Assembly: GCA_902594675.1 (NCBI GenBank)
Contig: CACJNE010000001.1
Span: 145,548 to 199,353 of the forward strand
Length of the DNA: 53,806 nucleotides
DNA from: an uncultured Pelagibacteraceae bacterium
GTDB lineage: Bacteria > Pseudomonadota > Alphaproteobacteria > Pelagibacterales > Pelagibacteraceae
Direction: 5' to 3'
A model generated the notes under the pieces. That model was given only the letters and a program-made list of their open reading frames with translations. It was not told where the DNA came from and searched no databases. Shown here one piece after another: positions 28,063-38,563 of the stretch. The position numbers and the translations under genes were made by a program. How positions within the stretch are numbered: the stretch's first letter is position 1; every line of letters starts with the position of its first letter.

Positions 28063-30168
28063 ATGAACTCATCAACAGAAACAATACTTTTATACATTAT
28101 AGCAGCTGGAATTATATCAATCATTTACGGTTTTTTTACGGGTCGAAATATTTTAAACTCAAGTTCTGGTAATGCTAAGATGATTGAAATAGCTTCAGCT
28201 ATTCAAGTCGGTGCTCGTGCATATTTAAACAGACAATATAAAACTATAGCAATAGTTGGGGTAGTTGTTTTGATTATTATTTCTGTTGCATTTAGTCCTT
28301 TAGTAGGTCTAGGTTATTTAATTGGAGCTGCATTATCTGGAATTGCTGGCTATGTTGGAATGCTTGTTTCAGTCCAAGCCAATGTGAGGACTGCCGAAGC
28401 TTCAAGAAAAAGCCTAGCAAACGGTCTCTCAATTGCCTTTAAATCAGGAGCTGTAACTGGAATGTTAGTCGCTGGATTAGCTCTGTTGTCAATTGCAGTT
28501 TATTATTATTTTCTTGTTAAGATTGGTATAGATGAAAGAGAAATAGTTAATGCTTTAGTCGCGCTTGGTTTTGGGGCTTCTCTAATTTCTATTTTCGCAA
28601 GATTAGGTGGAGGAATTTTTACAAAAGGTGCAGATGTTGGTGCCGATTTAGTTGGAAAAGTAGAAGCAGGTATACCTGAGGATGATCCTAGAAACCCAGC
28701 TGTAATTGCTGATAATGTTGGCGATAATGTTGGAGATTGTGCAGGTATGGCAGCAGATTTATTTGAAACTTATGCTGTAACAATTGTTGCTACAATGGTT
28801 CTGTCGTCAATATTTTTTATTGGTGATTTTAGCATGATGATTTATCCCTTAGCAATTGGTGGCGCTTGCATACTTACATCTATTTTAGGAACTTTTTTCG
28901 TAACACTTGGTAGTGATAAAAATATAATGAAGGCAATGTATAAAGGATTTGTCATAACTGCTATAAGTTCACTCATCGTATTGTATCCTATTACTAAATA
29001 TGTAATTGGCTTTACCACTGAGTATATTGTTAACGAAAAATCATTTACTGGATTAAGCTTATATTTTTGTGGAATAATAGGTCTTGTTATCACAGGATTA
29101 ATTATATGGATAACTGAATACTATACAGGTACAGACTATAGACCGGTTAAAAGTGTAGCTCAATCATCAACAACCGGTCATGGAACGAATGTAATTCAAG
29201 GATTGGCGGTTTCGATGGAAGCAACTGCTATCCCAGCATTAATTATTGTTGGAGGAATATTATTAACTAATCATATTGCGGGTTTGTATGGTATTGCAAT
29301 TGCAGTCACCACAATGCTTGCACTTGCTGGTATGGTTGTAGCTTTAGATGCATACGGTCCAGTTACTGATAATGCTGGAGGGATTGCGGAAATGTCTAAT
29401 CTTCCCAAAAATGTTAGAAAAACTACTGATGCATTAGATGCTGTTGGAAATACAACAAAGGCAGTCACAAAAGGTTATGCAATCGGTTCAGCTGGACTTG
29501 GAGCTTTAGTTTTATTTGCTGCTTACACAGAGGATATTAAACATTTTTCTAAAGTTGCAGGTTCTAATTTAGAGGGAATTATAGTTACATTCGATTTATC
29601 TAATCCATTTGTTGTTGTTGGTTTATTAATAGGTGGAATGCTTCCATATTTGTTTGGATCTATGGGTATGCAAGCTGTTGGTAGAGCAGGAGGTGCTGTA
29701 GTTATTGAGGTAAGAAGACAATTCAAAAAAATACCAGGTATAATGAAAGGTAAGGCTAAACCAGATTATGGTAAACTTGTCGATTTATTGACTAGAGCAG
29801 CAATAAAAGAAATGATAATTCCATCATTATTACCTGTGTTATCGCCTATAGTATTATATATAATTATATATTTTATTGGTGGTCAGGTAGCAGCGTTGTC
29901 ATCAGTTGGGGCTATGCTTTTGGGAGTTATCATTACAGGTTTATTTGTAGCTGTATCGATGACAGCAGGTGGTGGAGCTTGGGACAATGCAAAAAAATAT
30001 ATTGAAGACGGAAAATTTGGCGGAAAAGGTTCCGAAGCTCACAAAGCAGCAGTCACAGGTGATACTGTAGGTGATCCATACAAAGATACTGCTGGACCTG
30101 CTGTAAATCCAATGATTAAAATAACTAATATTGTAGCTTTACTTTTATTAGCTGTAATTGCTGGATAG
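28063..30168 (+). CDS. hppA: Membrane H+-pumping pyrophosphatase, K+-independent type
   Basis: 701 aa with about sixteen membrane helices. It couples PPi hydrolysis to proton export. The PPi-binding acidic motifs are [20 protein letters not shown] and [19 protein letters not shown]; a C-terminal [18 protein letters not shown] is also complete. Residue K466 in [15 protein letters not shown] marks the K+-independent class (K+-dependent forms have Ala there). Its own leader has an AAAGGA Shine-Dalgarno. The last 21 bases overlap the convergent glycosyltransferase gene. Alphaproteobacterial marine oligotrophs commonly carry this pump. Confidence 0.98.
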   Translation: MNSSTETILLYIIAAGIISIIYGFFTGRNILNSSSGNAKMIEIASAIQVGARAYLNRQYKTIAIVGVVVLIIISVAFSPLVGLGYLIGAALSGIAGYVGMLVSVQANVRTAEASRKSLANGLSIAFKSGAVTGMLVAGLALLSIAVYYYFLVKIGIDEREIVNALVALGFGASLISIFARLGGGIFTKGADVGADLVGKVEAGIPEDDPRNPAVIADNVGDNVGDCAGMAADLFETYAVTIVATMVLSSIFFIGDFSMMIYPLAIGGACILTSILGTFFVTLGSDKNIMKAMYKGFVITAISSLIVLYPITKYVIGFTTEYIVNEKSFTGLSLYFCGIIGLVITGLIIWITEYYTGTDYRPVKSVAQSSTTGHGTNVIQGLAVSMEATAIPALIIVGGILLTNHIAGLYGIAIAVTTMLALAGMVVALDAYGPVTDNAGGIAEMSNLPKNVRKTTDALDAVGNTTKAVTKGYAIGSAGLGALVLFAAYTEDIKHFSKVAGSNLEGIIVTFDLSNPFVVVGLLIGGMLPYLFGSMGMQAVGRAGGAVVIEVRRQFKKIPGIMKGKAKPDYGKLVDLLTRAAIKEMIIPSLLPVLSPIVLYIIIYFIGGQVAALSSVGAMLLGVIITGLFVAVSMTAGGGAWDNAKKYIEDGKFGGKGSEAHKAAVTGDTVGDPYKDTAGPAVNPMIKITNIVALLLLAVIAG

Positions 30169-31134
30169 ATCAAACTTGAGATATTCTTTATAAGTTTTAT
30201 CCCATAAATTTTTCCAATTATCGTTTATATCGGGCACGTGTCTTGAAATATGATAAGCTAAAGATCCTACTGGAGCCAAACAGTAATTTTTTTGATATAA
30301 CTCATGTAGCGGTTTCTCGAATGGGTCATTGATTTGTTCACCTACCATTCTAATATTTTTTTTATTTTTCTCAAAAATGATTTTAGATAACATTATAGTT
30401 AATAAAGTTTCTCCAACATTTCTCCACTTATAATTTTTACCAATAAGTAGCGAAGTAGAATATAGTGCATCATAATAAAAAGGATAGTCTGAAGGACACA
30501 TTATAATATCTTTTTTTAAAATTGATGAAATTCTTGAGTAGCTAATTAGCATTTCTTCAATACAATGTTTCTCAAAAAGATAATCATCTTCAACAAATAA
30601 AATTAAATCCTCAGCTTTTTCAGCTTGGTCACAACATTCTAGATATGAACCTCTGTTTCCAGGAATTTTCGTTTTAAATTTTTTTATTAAAATTTTATCA
30701 TGTTGTAAAATTTTAAATATATCTTGATCGAATATATCATCAGAATTATCACTAATTAAATTTAAACATACCTCCAAATCCAAACTTTGTAACATTATAT
30801 CAATAGACTTTTTTAAGCTAAGCAAACTAACACAAATCAAAGTTTTTTTACTGATGTTCTTAATAATCCGCTCTGTATTTTTGGATGCATTCCAAAGTTT
30901 GTTATTGGGAGAATATCTGAAATAAATATCAAGTTTTTTTATCTTTCTTGTCAGTTCAAGATAACCTCTTGAGAATATAAATGATTTATCATTGAATTTA
31001 ACAAAGTTTTTTTGATAATTTTCATAATCAGGATTTATATTATTTAATGTCTCTTTATCATAAGCATAAATATTAAGTAATTTGAGTATAATTCTTTTTA
31101 ATTTTGATTGTTTTAATAACTTTCTTTTAAACAT
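30148..31134 (-). CDS. Putative glycosyltransferase (GT-A-like), first gene of the polysaccharide island
   Basis: 328 aa, soluble. It looks like a GT-A glycosyltransferase: an EDDYLF acidic motif (about residue 178) after a hydrophobic strand ([20 protein letters not shown] spans 173-192) resembles the DxD metal site, preceded by [19 protein letters not shown] and followed by PSDYPFYYD. It is on the minus strand and convergent with hppA. The sugar and acceptor are unknown. The low-GC, lysine-rich composition matches the genes that follow. Family placement rests on this one motif and context, so the call is moderate. Confidence 0.6.
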   Translation of the reverse strand: MFKRKLLKQSKLKRIILKLLNIYAYDKETLNNINPDYENYQKNFVKFNDKSFIFSRGYLELTRKIKKLDIYFRYSPNNKLWNASKNTERIIKNISKKTLICVSLLSLKKSIDIMLQSLDLEVCLNLISDNSDDIFDQDIFKILQHDKILIKKFKTKIPGNRGSYLECCDQAEKAEDLILFVEDDYLFEKHCIEEMLISYSRISSILKKDIIMCPSDYPFYYDALYSTSLLIGKNYKWRNVGETLLTIMLSKIIFEKNKKNIRMVGEQINDPFEKPLHELYQKNYCLAPVGSLAYHISRHVPDINDNWKNLWDKTYKEYLKFDLSSNYS

Positions 31135-31161
31135 GAAAATTAATATATAAAATAATTATTT

Positions 31162-31419
31162 ATGAAGTTTTATGTATATTTAATTTGTACAAAAAACAAT
31201 AATAATCGGCTAATAACATACGTAGGTTATACTAATAATTTAAAAAAAAGAATTTGCCTTCACAACACTTCAAAAGGAGCCAAATTCACAAAAGGTAGGA
31301 AATGGAAATTACTTTTTAAAAAAACATTTTCATCTAAAAAAGATGCAATGAAGTATGAATATAAACTTAAGAAAGATAGATTAACTCGTTCACAAATTAA
31401 GAAAAGATTTTTTATATGA
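31162..31419 (+). CDS. GIY-YIG nuclease domain protein, UPF0213/SLX1-like
   Basis: 85 aa, just one GIY-YIG domain: YVYLICTK (in place of GIY) and TYVGYTNNLKKRI (the YIG part), then a central Arg in the KKRI helix and Glu in KYEYKLKKD. Small stand-alone proteins of this type are widespread and their role is mostly unproven. It sits at the left border of the sugar island and overlaps the next gene by 4 bases. Confidence 0.88.
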   Translation: MKFYVYLICTKNNNNRLITYVGYTNNLKKRICLHNTSKGAKFTKGRKWKLLFKKTFSSKKDAMKYEYKLKKDRLTRSQIKKRFFI

Positions 31420-32456
31420 AAAAAATTAAAATATTACATATAACTGACTTACATTTTAGACACAATGGTCGATTATTTTACTCCACAGGAAAAAAACTTA
31501 ATAATGGTCTTATTTTAAATGGCCACAATGTATTAAATATATCTGATAGAGATGTTACATCTCAGAAAAAAAATATTTTTGATATTGGATCAAAAAGATA
31601 TTTGTTAGATAGAATTAAAATTAATATAGAAAATTTTAAACCTGATTTAATTTTATTGGGCCATGTTGATAGACTGGACTATGAAGGATTTATAAAATTA
31701 AAAGAAAAATATAATTCTATAAGGTTTTCACAATGGTTTTTAGACCCGTTAAATATTGATGGTCCAGATTATGAAAAGAATAAAAATAGGTTTTTTCTAA
31801 AATATCAATTTTGTGATGCTAACTTTGTAACCACTAGTGTTGATAAATTAGATTTTGCAAGTCCTGATAGAACTTTTTTTATTCCAAATCCTATTGATCC
31901 ATCTATTGATGTTTATAAAAATTTTTTAAGTGATAAAGAAATTGATATGTTTATTGCCATTAGTCATGGACAACACCGAGGAATATTAAAGCGAGATTTT
32001 GTTGACGATAGAGTTAAATTGATAGACAAACTTACAAATAAAATTAGTTATAATATTTTTGGTTATAAGAATAATCCAGTATGGGGACAATCCTTTTTTG
32101 ATGAATTAAAAAAATGTACAATGGCAGTAAATTTGAGTAGAGGTAAACCTATTAAATACTATTCAAGTGATAGAATTTCCTCTCTATTGGGTAATGGGCT
32201 TCTTACTTATATTCATGAGAAATATTATTACCAAGATTTTTTTAATAATGATGAAATTATAACTTATAAAAATATCAGAGATCTAAATAATAAAATTATT
32301 TTTTTCAAAAAACATAAAAAACTGGCTAAAAAAATCTCAAAAAAAGGATACATCAAAAGCCATAGAATCTTTAATAATAAATTAATAAGTAATTACATAG
32401 TCAATCGTTCAATGAATATTAAAATCAATAATAAAGAAAAATGGATGAATGACTAA
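31416..32456 (+). CDS. Glycosyltransferase, group 1/CgeB-like
   Basis: 346 aa. The N-terminus ILHITDLHFRHNGRLFYSTG looks like a GT-B enzyme that begins with a small Rossmann strand; the middle has FIPNPIDPSID and the C-terminal half KIKYYSSDRISSLLGNGLLTY, close to the SSRxFEiLacG pattern of CgeB-like glycosyltransferases. Donor and acceptor are not predictable. It overlaps the next gene by 8 bases. Confidence 0.72.
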   Translation: MKKIKILHITDLHFRHNGRLFYSTGKKLNNGLILNGHNVLNISDRDVTSQKKNIFDIGSKRYLLDRIKINIENFKPDLILLGHVDRLDYEGFIKLKEKYNSIRFSQWFLDPLNIDGPDYEKNKNRFFLKYQFCDANFVTTSVDKLDFASPDRTFFIPNPIDPSIDVYKNFLSDKEIDMFIAISHGQHRGILKRDFVDDRVKLIDKLTNKISYNIFGYKNNPVWGQSFFDELKKCTMAVNLSRGKPIKYYSSDRISSLLGNGLLTYIHEKYYYQDFFNNDEIITYKNIRDLNNKIIFFKKHKKLAKKISKKGYIKSHRIFNNKLISNYIVNRSMNIKINNKEKWMND

Positions 32457-33441
32457 GTTTTTAATTTTTCGAACAGATAGGATAGGTGACTTTATTTTTT
32501 CTAGAATGTTAACAGAATCGATAAAATTAAAATACCCAAATAGCAGAATAGACATTGTTTGTTCTAAATATAACTCAACATATATTAGAAATTTCAAAGA
32601 TATTAAAAAAATTTTTATACTTGATAAATATAATCTTAAAATGCTTTTTAAAAATTTATTAATAATAAATAATTTAAATTATGATTATTTAATAATCTTA
32701 GATGGAAAAAGAAGATCTATTTTTTATTCAGTTTTATTAAAAGCAAAAAAAAAATATGTTATTTTAAAAGATTTTAGACCTTCATTATTGTTAAAAATTT
32801 TTTTTAATAAATATTTTGTTAATTCTGAGTCAAATTCACAATACAATAATTTTACAGCAATTATAAATTATTTAAATTTAAAAGTTCCAAATCAAATAAA
32901 TTATTATAATGATTATAAATTTAAAAATCTAAGAAAAAAGCCGAATTCAAATTTTACATTGTTACATCTTGACGAAAAATGGTTCGAAGGTTTTTATCAT
33001 AACGACTACAAATATATGAGCTTAAATTATAAGAATTTTGACTTATTGATAAAATCCATATTTAAAAAATTTAATAAAAAAATTATTTTAACTTCTGGTA
33101 ATATTAAAATAAATAATTTCGATACAATTATTGAGAAAAACTTTTTTAAAAACAAAGAAAATATTTTTATCTCAAAAAAATATAAAAATAGGTTGATATA
33201 TTTTCAAAATACCTCATTTAGAGATTTAGAGAAAATTGTTAAGAGTAGTTCATCAATAGTTTGTTGTGAAGGTGCAATAAGCCATGTATCAAATGCTTTT
33301 AATATTAAGACTATTGCCTTAATAAATAAATTGAGTTTAAAAACAGCGATATATTGGACAAAACATATGAAAAATATACGACTAGTATATCGTGATAATA
33401 TTAAATCAGTTTGCAAACAAATTAATAATGTTAAATTTTGA
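32449..33441 (+). CDS. Glycosyltransferase family 9 (heptosyltransferase-like)
   Basis: 330 aa. The N-terminus FLIFRTDRIGDFIFSRML is the classic GT9 opening (RxDRIGDxVxs), followed by YDYLIILDG. The C-terminal half has the family's donor-site region SSSIVCCEGAISHVSNAFNI, where GxxSHxAxAxxxP is typical. Likely adds a sugar to lipopolysaccharide; real ADP-heptose use is not assured. A second GT9-like gene lies at 37,520. Confidence 0.8.
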   Translation: MTKFLIFRTDRIGDFIFSRMLTESIKLKYPNSRIDIVCSKYNSTYIRNFKDIKKIFILDKYNLKMLFKNLLIINNLNYDYLIILDGKRRSIFYSVLLKAKKKYVILKDFRPSLLLKIFFNKYFVNSESNSQYNNFTAIINYLNLKVPNQINYYNDYKFKNLRKKPNSNFTLLHLDEKWFEGFYHNDYKYMSLNYKNFDLLIKSIFKKFNKKIILTSGNIKINNFDTIIEKNFFKNKENIFISKKYKNRLIYFQNTSFRDLEKIVKSSSSIVCCEGAISHVSNAFNIKTIALINKLSLKTAIYWTKHMKNIRLVYRDNIKSVCKQINNVKF

Positions 33442-33468
33442 CTATTGTTATATTATTTTATTACTTAA

Positions 33469-34509
33469 ATGAAATCAAAAAAAGCACTTATATTTGGAAT
33501 AACAGGTCAAGATGGATCTTATTTAGCAGAATTTTTACTAAAAAAAAATTATGTTATTCATGGTGTTAAGAGACGGTCGTCTAGTGCAAATACAGAAAGA
33601 ATAGACCATATATTTGATAGTATAAATTTTAAAAGTAAAAATTTTTTCATACATTATGGAGATATAACAGATAGCTCTAGTACATTAGGATTAATTAATA
33701 AAATAAAACCAGATGAAATTTATAATTTAGCTGCACAAAGCCACGTGAGAGTATCTTTTGACATACCTGAATATACAGCGAATTCAACTGCACTTGGATC
33801 TTTAAGAATTCTTGAAGCAATTAAAAATCTAAACTTATCGGATACTAAATATTATCAGGCATCAAGTTCTGAAATGTTTGGAAAACAAACAAAAGGTAAA
33901 TCTCAAAATGAAAAAACACCTTTTCATCCTATGTCAATCTATGGTGTTTCTAAAGTTTTTTCTTATCATACTACAATATACTATCGAGAAGCCTTTGGTA
34001 TTTTTGCTTGTAATGGAATATTATTTAATCACGAGTCACCCAGAAGAGGACCAACTTTTGTTACAAAAAAGATTGTACAAGCTCTAGTTAGGATTAAACT
34101 TAAAAAACAACTAACACTTTCTTTAGGCAATTTGTATGCAGTTCGTGATTGGGGGCATGCTAAAGATTATGTAGAGAGCATGTGGAAAATACTACAATAT
34201 AAAAAACCTGATGACTGGGTTATAGCTACAAATGAGGAAATGACAGTAAAGGAGTTTATTAATATATGTGCTAAAAAACTAGATATTAAATTAATTTGGA
34301 AGAATAAAGGAATTAAAGAAATTGGAATAGATAAAAATACTAATAAAATAATCATAAAAATAGATAAAAAATATTTTAGACCTGGTGAAGTAGATTATTT
34401 AAAAGGGAATTATTATAAAGCAAAAAAACTTTTAAAATGGAGCCCTAAATATAAATCTAATGATTTAATTAACGATATGATTAAATACGAACTAGATTTA
34501 CATGAGTAA
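33469..34509 (+). CDS. gmd: GDP-mannose 4,6-dehydratase
   Basis: 346 aa SDR. It makes GDP-4-keto-6-deoxy-D-mannose from GDP-mannose. The NADP motif is ALIFGITGQDGSYLAEFLL, the family loop VKRRSSSANTERIDHI, the catalytic Thr/Glu region QASSSEMFGK, and the YxxxK in YGVSKVFSY. The sequence LFNHESPRRGPTFVTKK is diagnostic for Gmd rather than other SDRs. It opens a three-gene sugar-nucleotide set and overlaps the next by 8 bases. Confidence 0.97.
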   Translation: MKSKKALIFGITGQDGSYLAEFLLKKNYVIHGVKRRSSSANTERIDHIFDSINFKSKNFFIHYGDITDSSSTLGLINKIKPDEIYNLAAQSHVRVSFDIPEYTANSTALGSLRILEAIKNLNLSDTKYYQASSSEMFGKQTKGKSQNEKTPFHPMSIYGVSKVFSYHTTIYYREAFGIFACNGILFNHESPRRGPTFVTKKIVQALVRIKLKKQLTLSLGNLYAVRDWGHAKDYVESMWKILQYKKPDDWVIATNEEMTVKEFINICAKKLDIKLIWKNKGIKEIGIDKNTNKIIIKIDKKYFRPGEVDYLKGNYYKAKKLLKWSPKYKSNDLINDMIKYELDLHE

Positions 34510-35701
34510 ATATTTTTATCCATTAATAGAAAATCCTTTTTCTGATGACGATATTAGAAAAGGTATAAAAGTATTAAAATCTAAGCAACTTACATTAGGT
34601 AATACAACAAGAAATTTTGAAAAAACATTTACATCGAAAATTAATTCTAAATATTCATTGATGGTAAATTCTGGATCTTCAGCAAATTTGTTAGCTTTAC
34701 AATGTCTTATTAATCCTTATAGAAAAGAAAGGTTAAAAAAAGGTGATGAAATAATAATACCGACCCTATGCTGGTCAACATCACTGTGGCCTATAATTCA
34801 GTCCGGCTTAACCCCTGTCTTTATAGATATAAACCCCATTACTTTGAACATAGATGAAACGCAAATTAAAAAAAAAATTAATAAACGAACCAAAGCAATA
34901 ATGTTAATTCATGTTTTGGGAAATTCCTGCAATATGGATCAATTAATGAAAATTAAAAAAAAATATAATTTATTATTAATAGAAGATACGTGTGAATCTT
35001 TAGGCAGCAAATATAAAAATAAATATTTAGGCACTTTTGGAGAATTTTCGTCTTTTTCATTTTACTCTTCTCACCAAATTTCATCTGGTGAAGGTGGAAT
35101 GATATGCTGTAAAGACAAAATGGATTACAATATTATTAAATCATTAAGATCACATGGTTGGTCAAGAGATACTTCGTTTGAAAATAAAATTTCTAAAAAA
35201 AATAAACACTTGGATAAAAGATTCATATTTTTTAACTCAGGCTTTAACCTCAGACCAACTGAAATAACAGCTGCAATTGGACACAATCAATTTAAAAGAA
35301 TTAATTCATTAATTAGAATTAGAAATATTAATAGAAAAAAAATCATTAATATTCTGACAAATAATAGATTTTTAAAAGATAAAATTTATATTTATGAGAA
35401 GAATAAATTCGTTACGCCGTCCTGGTTTGGTCTTTCTATTAAAATAGTCAATACAAAAATGAATACTAAAAAAAGAATAATTCAAAACTTAGAGAAAAAT
35501 GGTATTGAAACAAGACCGATAATAAGTGGAAATTTTGCCAAACAACCTGCTGCTATTAAATATGGATTGACCAAAAATAATAAATATCCAAACACAGACA
35601 ACATATATAATAACAGTTTTTTTATAGGTCTACCAACCAAAAAAATTTATAATCATTATTTAACAAGAATTGCTAAAGCTTTTGAAAAATCGTTTAAATA
35701 A
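34502..35701 (+). CDS. PLP-dependent sugar 3-dehydratase, ColD-like (DegT/DnrJ/EryC1/StrS fold)
   Basis: 399 aa. The fold is that of sugar aminotransferases: NSGSSANLLALQ (phosphate site), CWSTSLWPIIQSGLTPVFID, and IEDTCESLG with the PLP-binding Asp. The residue that should be the PLP lysine is H191 in SFYSSHQISSGEGGM. The same Lys-to-His change marks ColD (His188) and the CDP-sugar 3-dehydrase E1, which remove the C3 hydroxyl instead of transaminating. The cysteine cluster of the iron-sulfur E1 enzymes is absent after the GWSRDTS loop, so ColD is the better match. With gmd beside it the expected product is a GDP-3,6-dideoxy-4-ketohexose. Confidence 0.85.
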   Translation: MSKYFYPLIENPFSDDDIRKGIKVLKSKQLTLGNTTRNFEKTFTSKINSKYSLMVNSGSSANLLALQCLINPYRKERLKKGDEIIIPTLCWSTSLWPIIQSGLTPVFIDINPITLNIDETQIKKKINKRTKAIMLIHVLGNSCNMDQLMKIKKKYNLLLIEDTCESLGSKYKNKYLGTFGEFSSFSFYSSHQISSGEGGMICCKDKMDYNIIKSLRSHGWSRDTSFENKISKKNKHLDKRFIFFNSGFNLRPTEITAAIGHNQFKRINSLIRIRNINRKKIINILTNNRFLKDKIYIYEKNKFVTPSWFGLSIKIVNTKMNTKKRIIQNLEKNGIETRPIISGNFAKQPAAIKYGLTKNNKYPNTDNIYNNSFFIGLPTKKIYNHYLTRIAKAFEKSFK

Positions 35702-36524
35702 TAAATTAGTAGTAGGATGTATAGGCTCTAATAGTACTTTGGCTAAGGAATTAATTAAGCAGTACAACAATAGAATTATCTTTAAAATTTATAAAGGAAA
35801 AATTGAAAATATAAAATTAATTGAAAACTGGCTATTGAATAATAAAAATATTAATATTTTAATAAATTTTGCTGCTATTACATCAGTGTATAACTGTGAA
35901 AAAAACAAAAAAAAAGCTCTCAAAGTTAATTGTTTTTCTGTCATAAAATTATTGGAAACACTTAACAAAATAAAAATGACAAATTTTGAATATTTTTTAG
36001 CAATATCAACCAGCCACGTTTTTAAAAAATCTTTATTTAAATTAAAAGAGAGCTCTGAAAAAAAACCATACAATTATTATGGTTTTTCAAAGCTATTACT
36101 AGAAAAATATATTTTAAGAAATTATAAAAAATTTTATTTCAAAATAGGTATAGCAAGAATTTTTAATTATTATAACAAAAACTCAAAAAAAAGTTTTTTT
36201 ATTAATGACACAATTAATAAATTTAAGAAAAAAACAAAAACTATTAAGTTTAAAAATATTAATACCTACAGAGACTATGTTTCTATAAAAGATATAAGCA
36301 AAGCTATTTATAGAATGATAAATTGTAAAATGATATTAGATTTTAATATTTGTTCAGGAAAAAAAATATTTTTACCAAATATAATTAAAAAAATACAAAA
36401 AAAATACAAAAACAAAATAGTTATATTTAATAAAAAGAGAGTAAAAGATTTAGTTGGTTCAAATATTAAATTTAAACGTGCAGGATGGAAGGTATCAAAA
36501 TATAATGTGTTAAATGATTTATAA
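35670..36524 (+). CDS. NAD(P)-dependent sugar-nucleotide reductase/epimerase (extended SDR)
   Basis: 284 aa from a TTG at 35670, or 280 from a TTG at 35682; no ATG precedes the Rossmann motif VVGCIGSNSTLAKELI. Other features are INFAAITSVYNCEKN (NAA site), AISTSHVF with the catalytic Ser/Thr, and YYGFSKLLLEK giving YxxxK. RmlD-like or ColC-like reductases have this layout. After Gmd and a ColD-type enzyme, a 4-keto reduction (perhaps with C5 epimerisation to GDP-L-colitose) is the natural role, but sequence alone does not fix it. It overlaps the dehydratase by 20-32 bases. Confidence 0.72.
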   Translation: MLKLLKNRLNNKLVVGCIGSNSTLAKELIKQYNNRIIFKIYKGKIENIKLIENWLLNNKNINILINFAAITSVYNCEKNKKKALKVNCFSVIKLLETLNKIKMTNFEYFLAISTSHVFKKSLFKLKESSEKKPYNYYGFSKLLLEKYILRNYKKFYFKIGIARIFNYYNKNSKKSFFINDTINKFKKKTKTIKFKNINTYRDYVSIKDISKAIYRMINCKMILDFNICSGKKIFLPNIIKKIQKKYKNKIVIFNKKRVKDLVGSNIKFKRAGWKVSKYNVLNDL

Positions 36525-37527
36525 TCAAAAAAAAATTATAATAATAGATAATTCAAAATTAGCTTATACGGGCGATGATATTAATGGTAAAATTGTTCGC
36601 GGTACAGAGACATCCTTAATATTACTGTCAGAACAATTTGCACAAATGGGGATGGAAGTAGATTATTGTAATTCAATTGATATTAAAAAAAACGTTAATG
36701 GTGTTAATTATTTCAATAAAAATGATATAAGTAAAAAAAAAATCTATGATCTTGCTATTGTAATATCAGATGCAAATGAATTTAAACGTGTAAATTCAAT
36801 CAAAAAAGCAGTTTTTTCAAATAGCAATCAATCATTTGAAAAATTTTTAAGAAAAAAACAATTAATTCCTTTTATAAAATATAAACCCAAATTAATTACC
36901 TTATGTGAATATCAATATCAAAAAAGATCATTTCTGACATCCTTTTATGGAAAAAAAATAATTCCTATTACTGTAGATCCAAAATTTTTAAATATTGAAA
37001 TTGATGAAAACTTTATCCCAGAAAGAAAAGTTATTTATAATATTAGATCAAATAGAAATTTAGATAAACTTATAAAAATTTGGTGTGAAAAAATTTTTCC
37101 AATTAGCAATGAATTTAAACTTTATATTACACCAGATTTAATTGATTATAATGATTACCATAGAAACAATAATATTTTTTTAAGAACGATTGGAACAAGA
37201 GATGAAATGATTGATGAATTAAAAAATTATCGTGCATTAACATACCTTGGTCATAAGTCAGATATATTCACTCTTACCGCGGAAGAGGCTATAAAATTAT
37301 GTTTACCTGTAATTACTTTTGGTATTGGTTCATTAAAAGAAAGGGTAACTCATATGGAAACAGGATTTATTGCAAAAAATGATCAAGAATTTGCTAATTA
37401 TACAATTAATTTACTTAGTAATGATAATTTCTACTTAGACATAAAAAAAAAAATGAAAATGAAACGTAAAGAAAATAATTGGTTTTCTATCGCTCAATCT
37501 TGGATAAATTATTTCTTTGATGAGTAA
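36514..37527 (+). CDS. Glycosyltransferase family 4-like
   Basis: 337 aa. The opening IIIIDNSKLAYTGDDINGKIVRG has the shape of a GT-B N-domain, and GTETSLILLSEQFAQMGMEVDY fits the helix after strand one. The C-domain has TYLGHKSDIFTLTAEEAIKLCLPVITFGIGSLKERVTHMETGFIA (residues 245-289), the ExxxxGxPVI-type donor site of GT4 enzymes. Acceptor unknown. Overlaps the previous gene by 11 bases and the next by 8. Confidence 0.8.
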   Translation: MIYNQKKIIIIDNSKLAYTGDDINGKIVRGTETSLILLSEQFAQMGMEVDYCNSIDIKKNVNGVNYFNKNDISKKKIYDLAIVISDANEFKRVNSIKKAVFSNSNQSFEKFLRKKQLIPFIKYKPKLITLCEYQYQKRSFLTSFYGKKIIPITVDPKFLNIEIDENFIPERKVIYNIRSNRNLDKLIKIWCEKIFPISNEFKLYITPDLIDYNDYHRNNNIFLRTIGTRDEMIDELKNYRALTYLGHKSDIFTLTAEEAIKLCLPVITFGIGSLKERVTHMETGFIAKNDQEFANYTINLLSNDNFYLDIKKKMKMKRKENNWFSIAQSWINYFFDE

Positions 37528-38563
37528 AATACTGATATTAAAAAACGATAGGGTAGGTGATCTTTTTCATTCATTAAAAGGTATTTATTCAATTATTGAG
37601 TCCAATTTAAATAACAATAAATGTGACATTGAAATTGTTTTGTCTAATTATTCAAAAAATATGAGTTTTTTATTTAAAACCAAAAATGTAAAAACTAGTG
37701 TATTAAATTATAATCTAAGCATATTTGATAAATTTTATTTAATTAAAAAATTACTATTAAATAATTATGATAAAATTTATATTCTATCACCAAAGAATAT
37801 TTATTTTTATTTACCCTTTTTTACCAAATCAAAATTTTATGCAATTACAGTCAAAGATTTTAAAACAGAAAGACCCTATAATTTTTTAAAAAATAAACTA
37901 TATAAATATTATGTCAATGATAGAACTAATAAAAAACTTGGTGATAGTATCTCAAATTTAATAGAAAAACTTTGTAATGAACAATCTTTATCAATTTCAA
38001 AATTTCCAAATTATATAAACAAACATGTTTCTAATTCATTAAGAAAATATATTGATAATTTTAAATGTGATTTTATTTATGTTCATTATAAGCATTCCCT
38101 ATTTTCTAAAAACGGTTGGTCTTTAGACTCTTTTACTGATTTATTAAATAAAATTTCTCAAACCAAAATACACGATAATGGTAACAAATATTTATATCCA
38201 AAAATATTTCTAAGTTCTGATTTTGGAAATAATGATTATAATAATTATTTTCTTAAAAGATTTTCTTATATTAATTTTGATACTGATGAGTCTAAATTCA
38301 TTAATTCGAATATAACTTATCTACATAATATTAAAATCAATGATTTATTTGAAATAATAGCGAATGCAAGACATACAATTTCACCCCATGGAACCATGAC
38401 AGTTATGGCTAGTTATTTAAATGTAAAAGTTATAGATATTTTTGATGTTACAATTTCTAAAAATTCATTTCGAGAATTCAAACCAAAAAATAAAAATTAT
38501 AATTTTCTTATATTGAAAAATTGTAGTCATAAAATTAAAAAAAAAATTATTAATTTTTTATAA
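37520..38563 (+). CDS. Glycosyltransferase family 9-like (second heptosyltransferase homologue)
   Basis: 347 aa from the ATG at 37520 (a TTG one codon earlier is not needed). ILILKNDRVGDLFHSLKGI is the GT9 opening and ANARHTISPHGTMTVMASYLNVKVIDIF is the C-domain donor site (residues 282-309). It is as AT-rich and lysine/asparagine-rich as its neighbours. The gene ends 6 bases inside the convergent integrase gene. Confidence 0.75.
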   Translation: MSKILILKNDRVGDLFHSLKGIYSIIESNLNNNKCDIEIVLSNYSKNMSFLFKTKNVKTSVLNYNLSIFDKFYLIKKLLLNNYDKIYILSPKNIYFYLPFFTKSKFYAITVKDFKTERPYNFLKNKLYKYYVNDRTNKKLGDSISNLIEKLCNEQSLSISKFPNYINKHVSNSLRKYIDNFKCDFIYVHYKHSLFSKNGWSLDSFTDLLNKISQTKIHDNGNKYLYPKIFLSSDFGNNDYNNYFLKRFSYINFDTDESKFINSNITYLHNIKINDLFEIIANARHTISPHGTMTVMASYLNVKVIDIFDVTISKNSFREFKPKNKNYNFLILKNCSHKIKKKIINFL

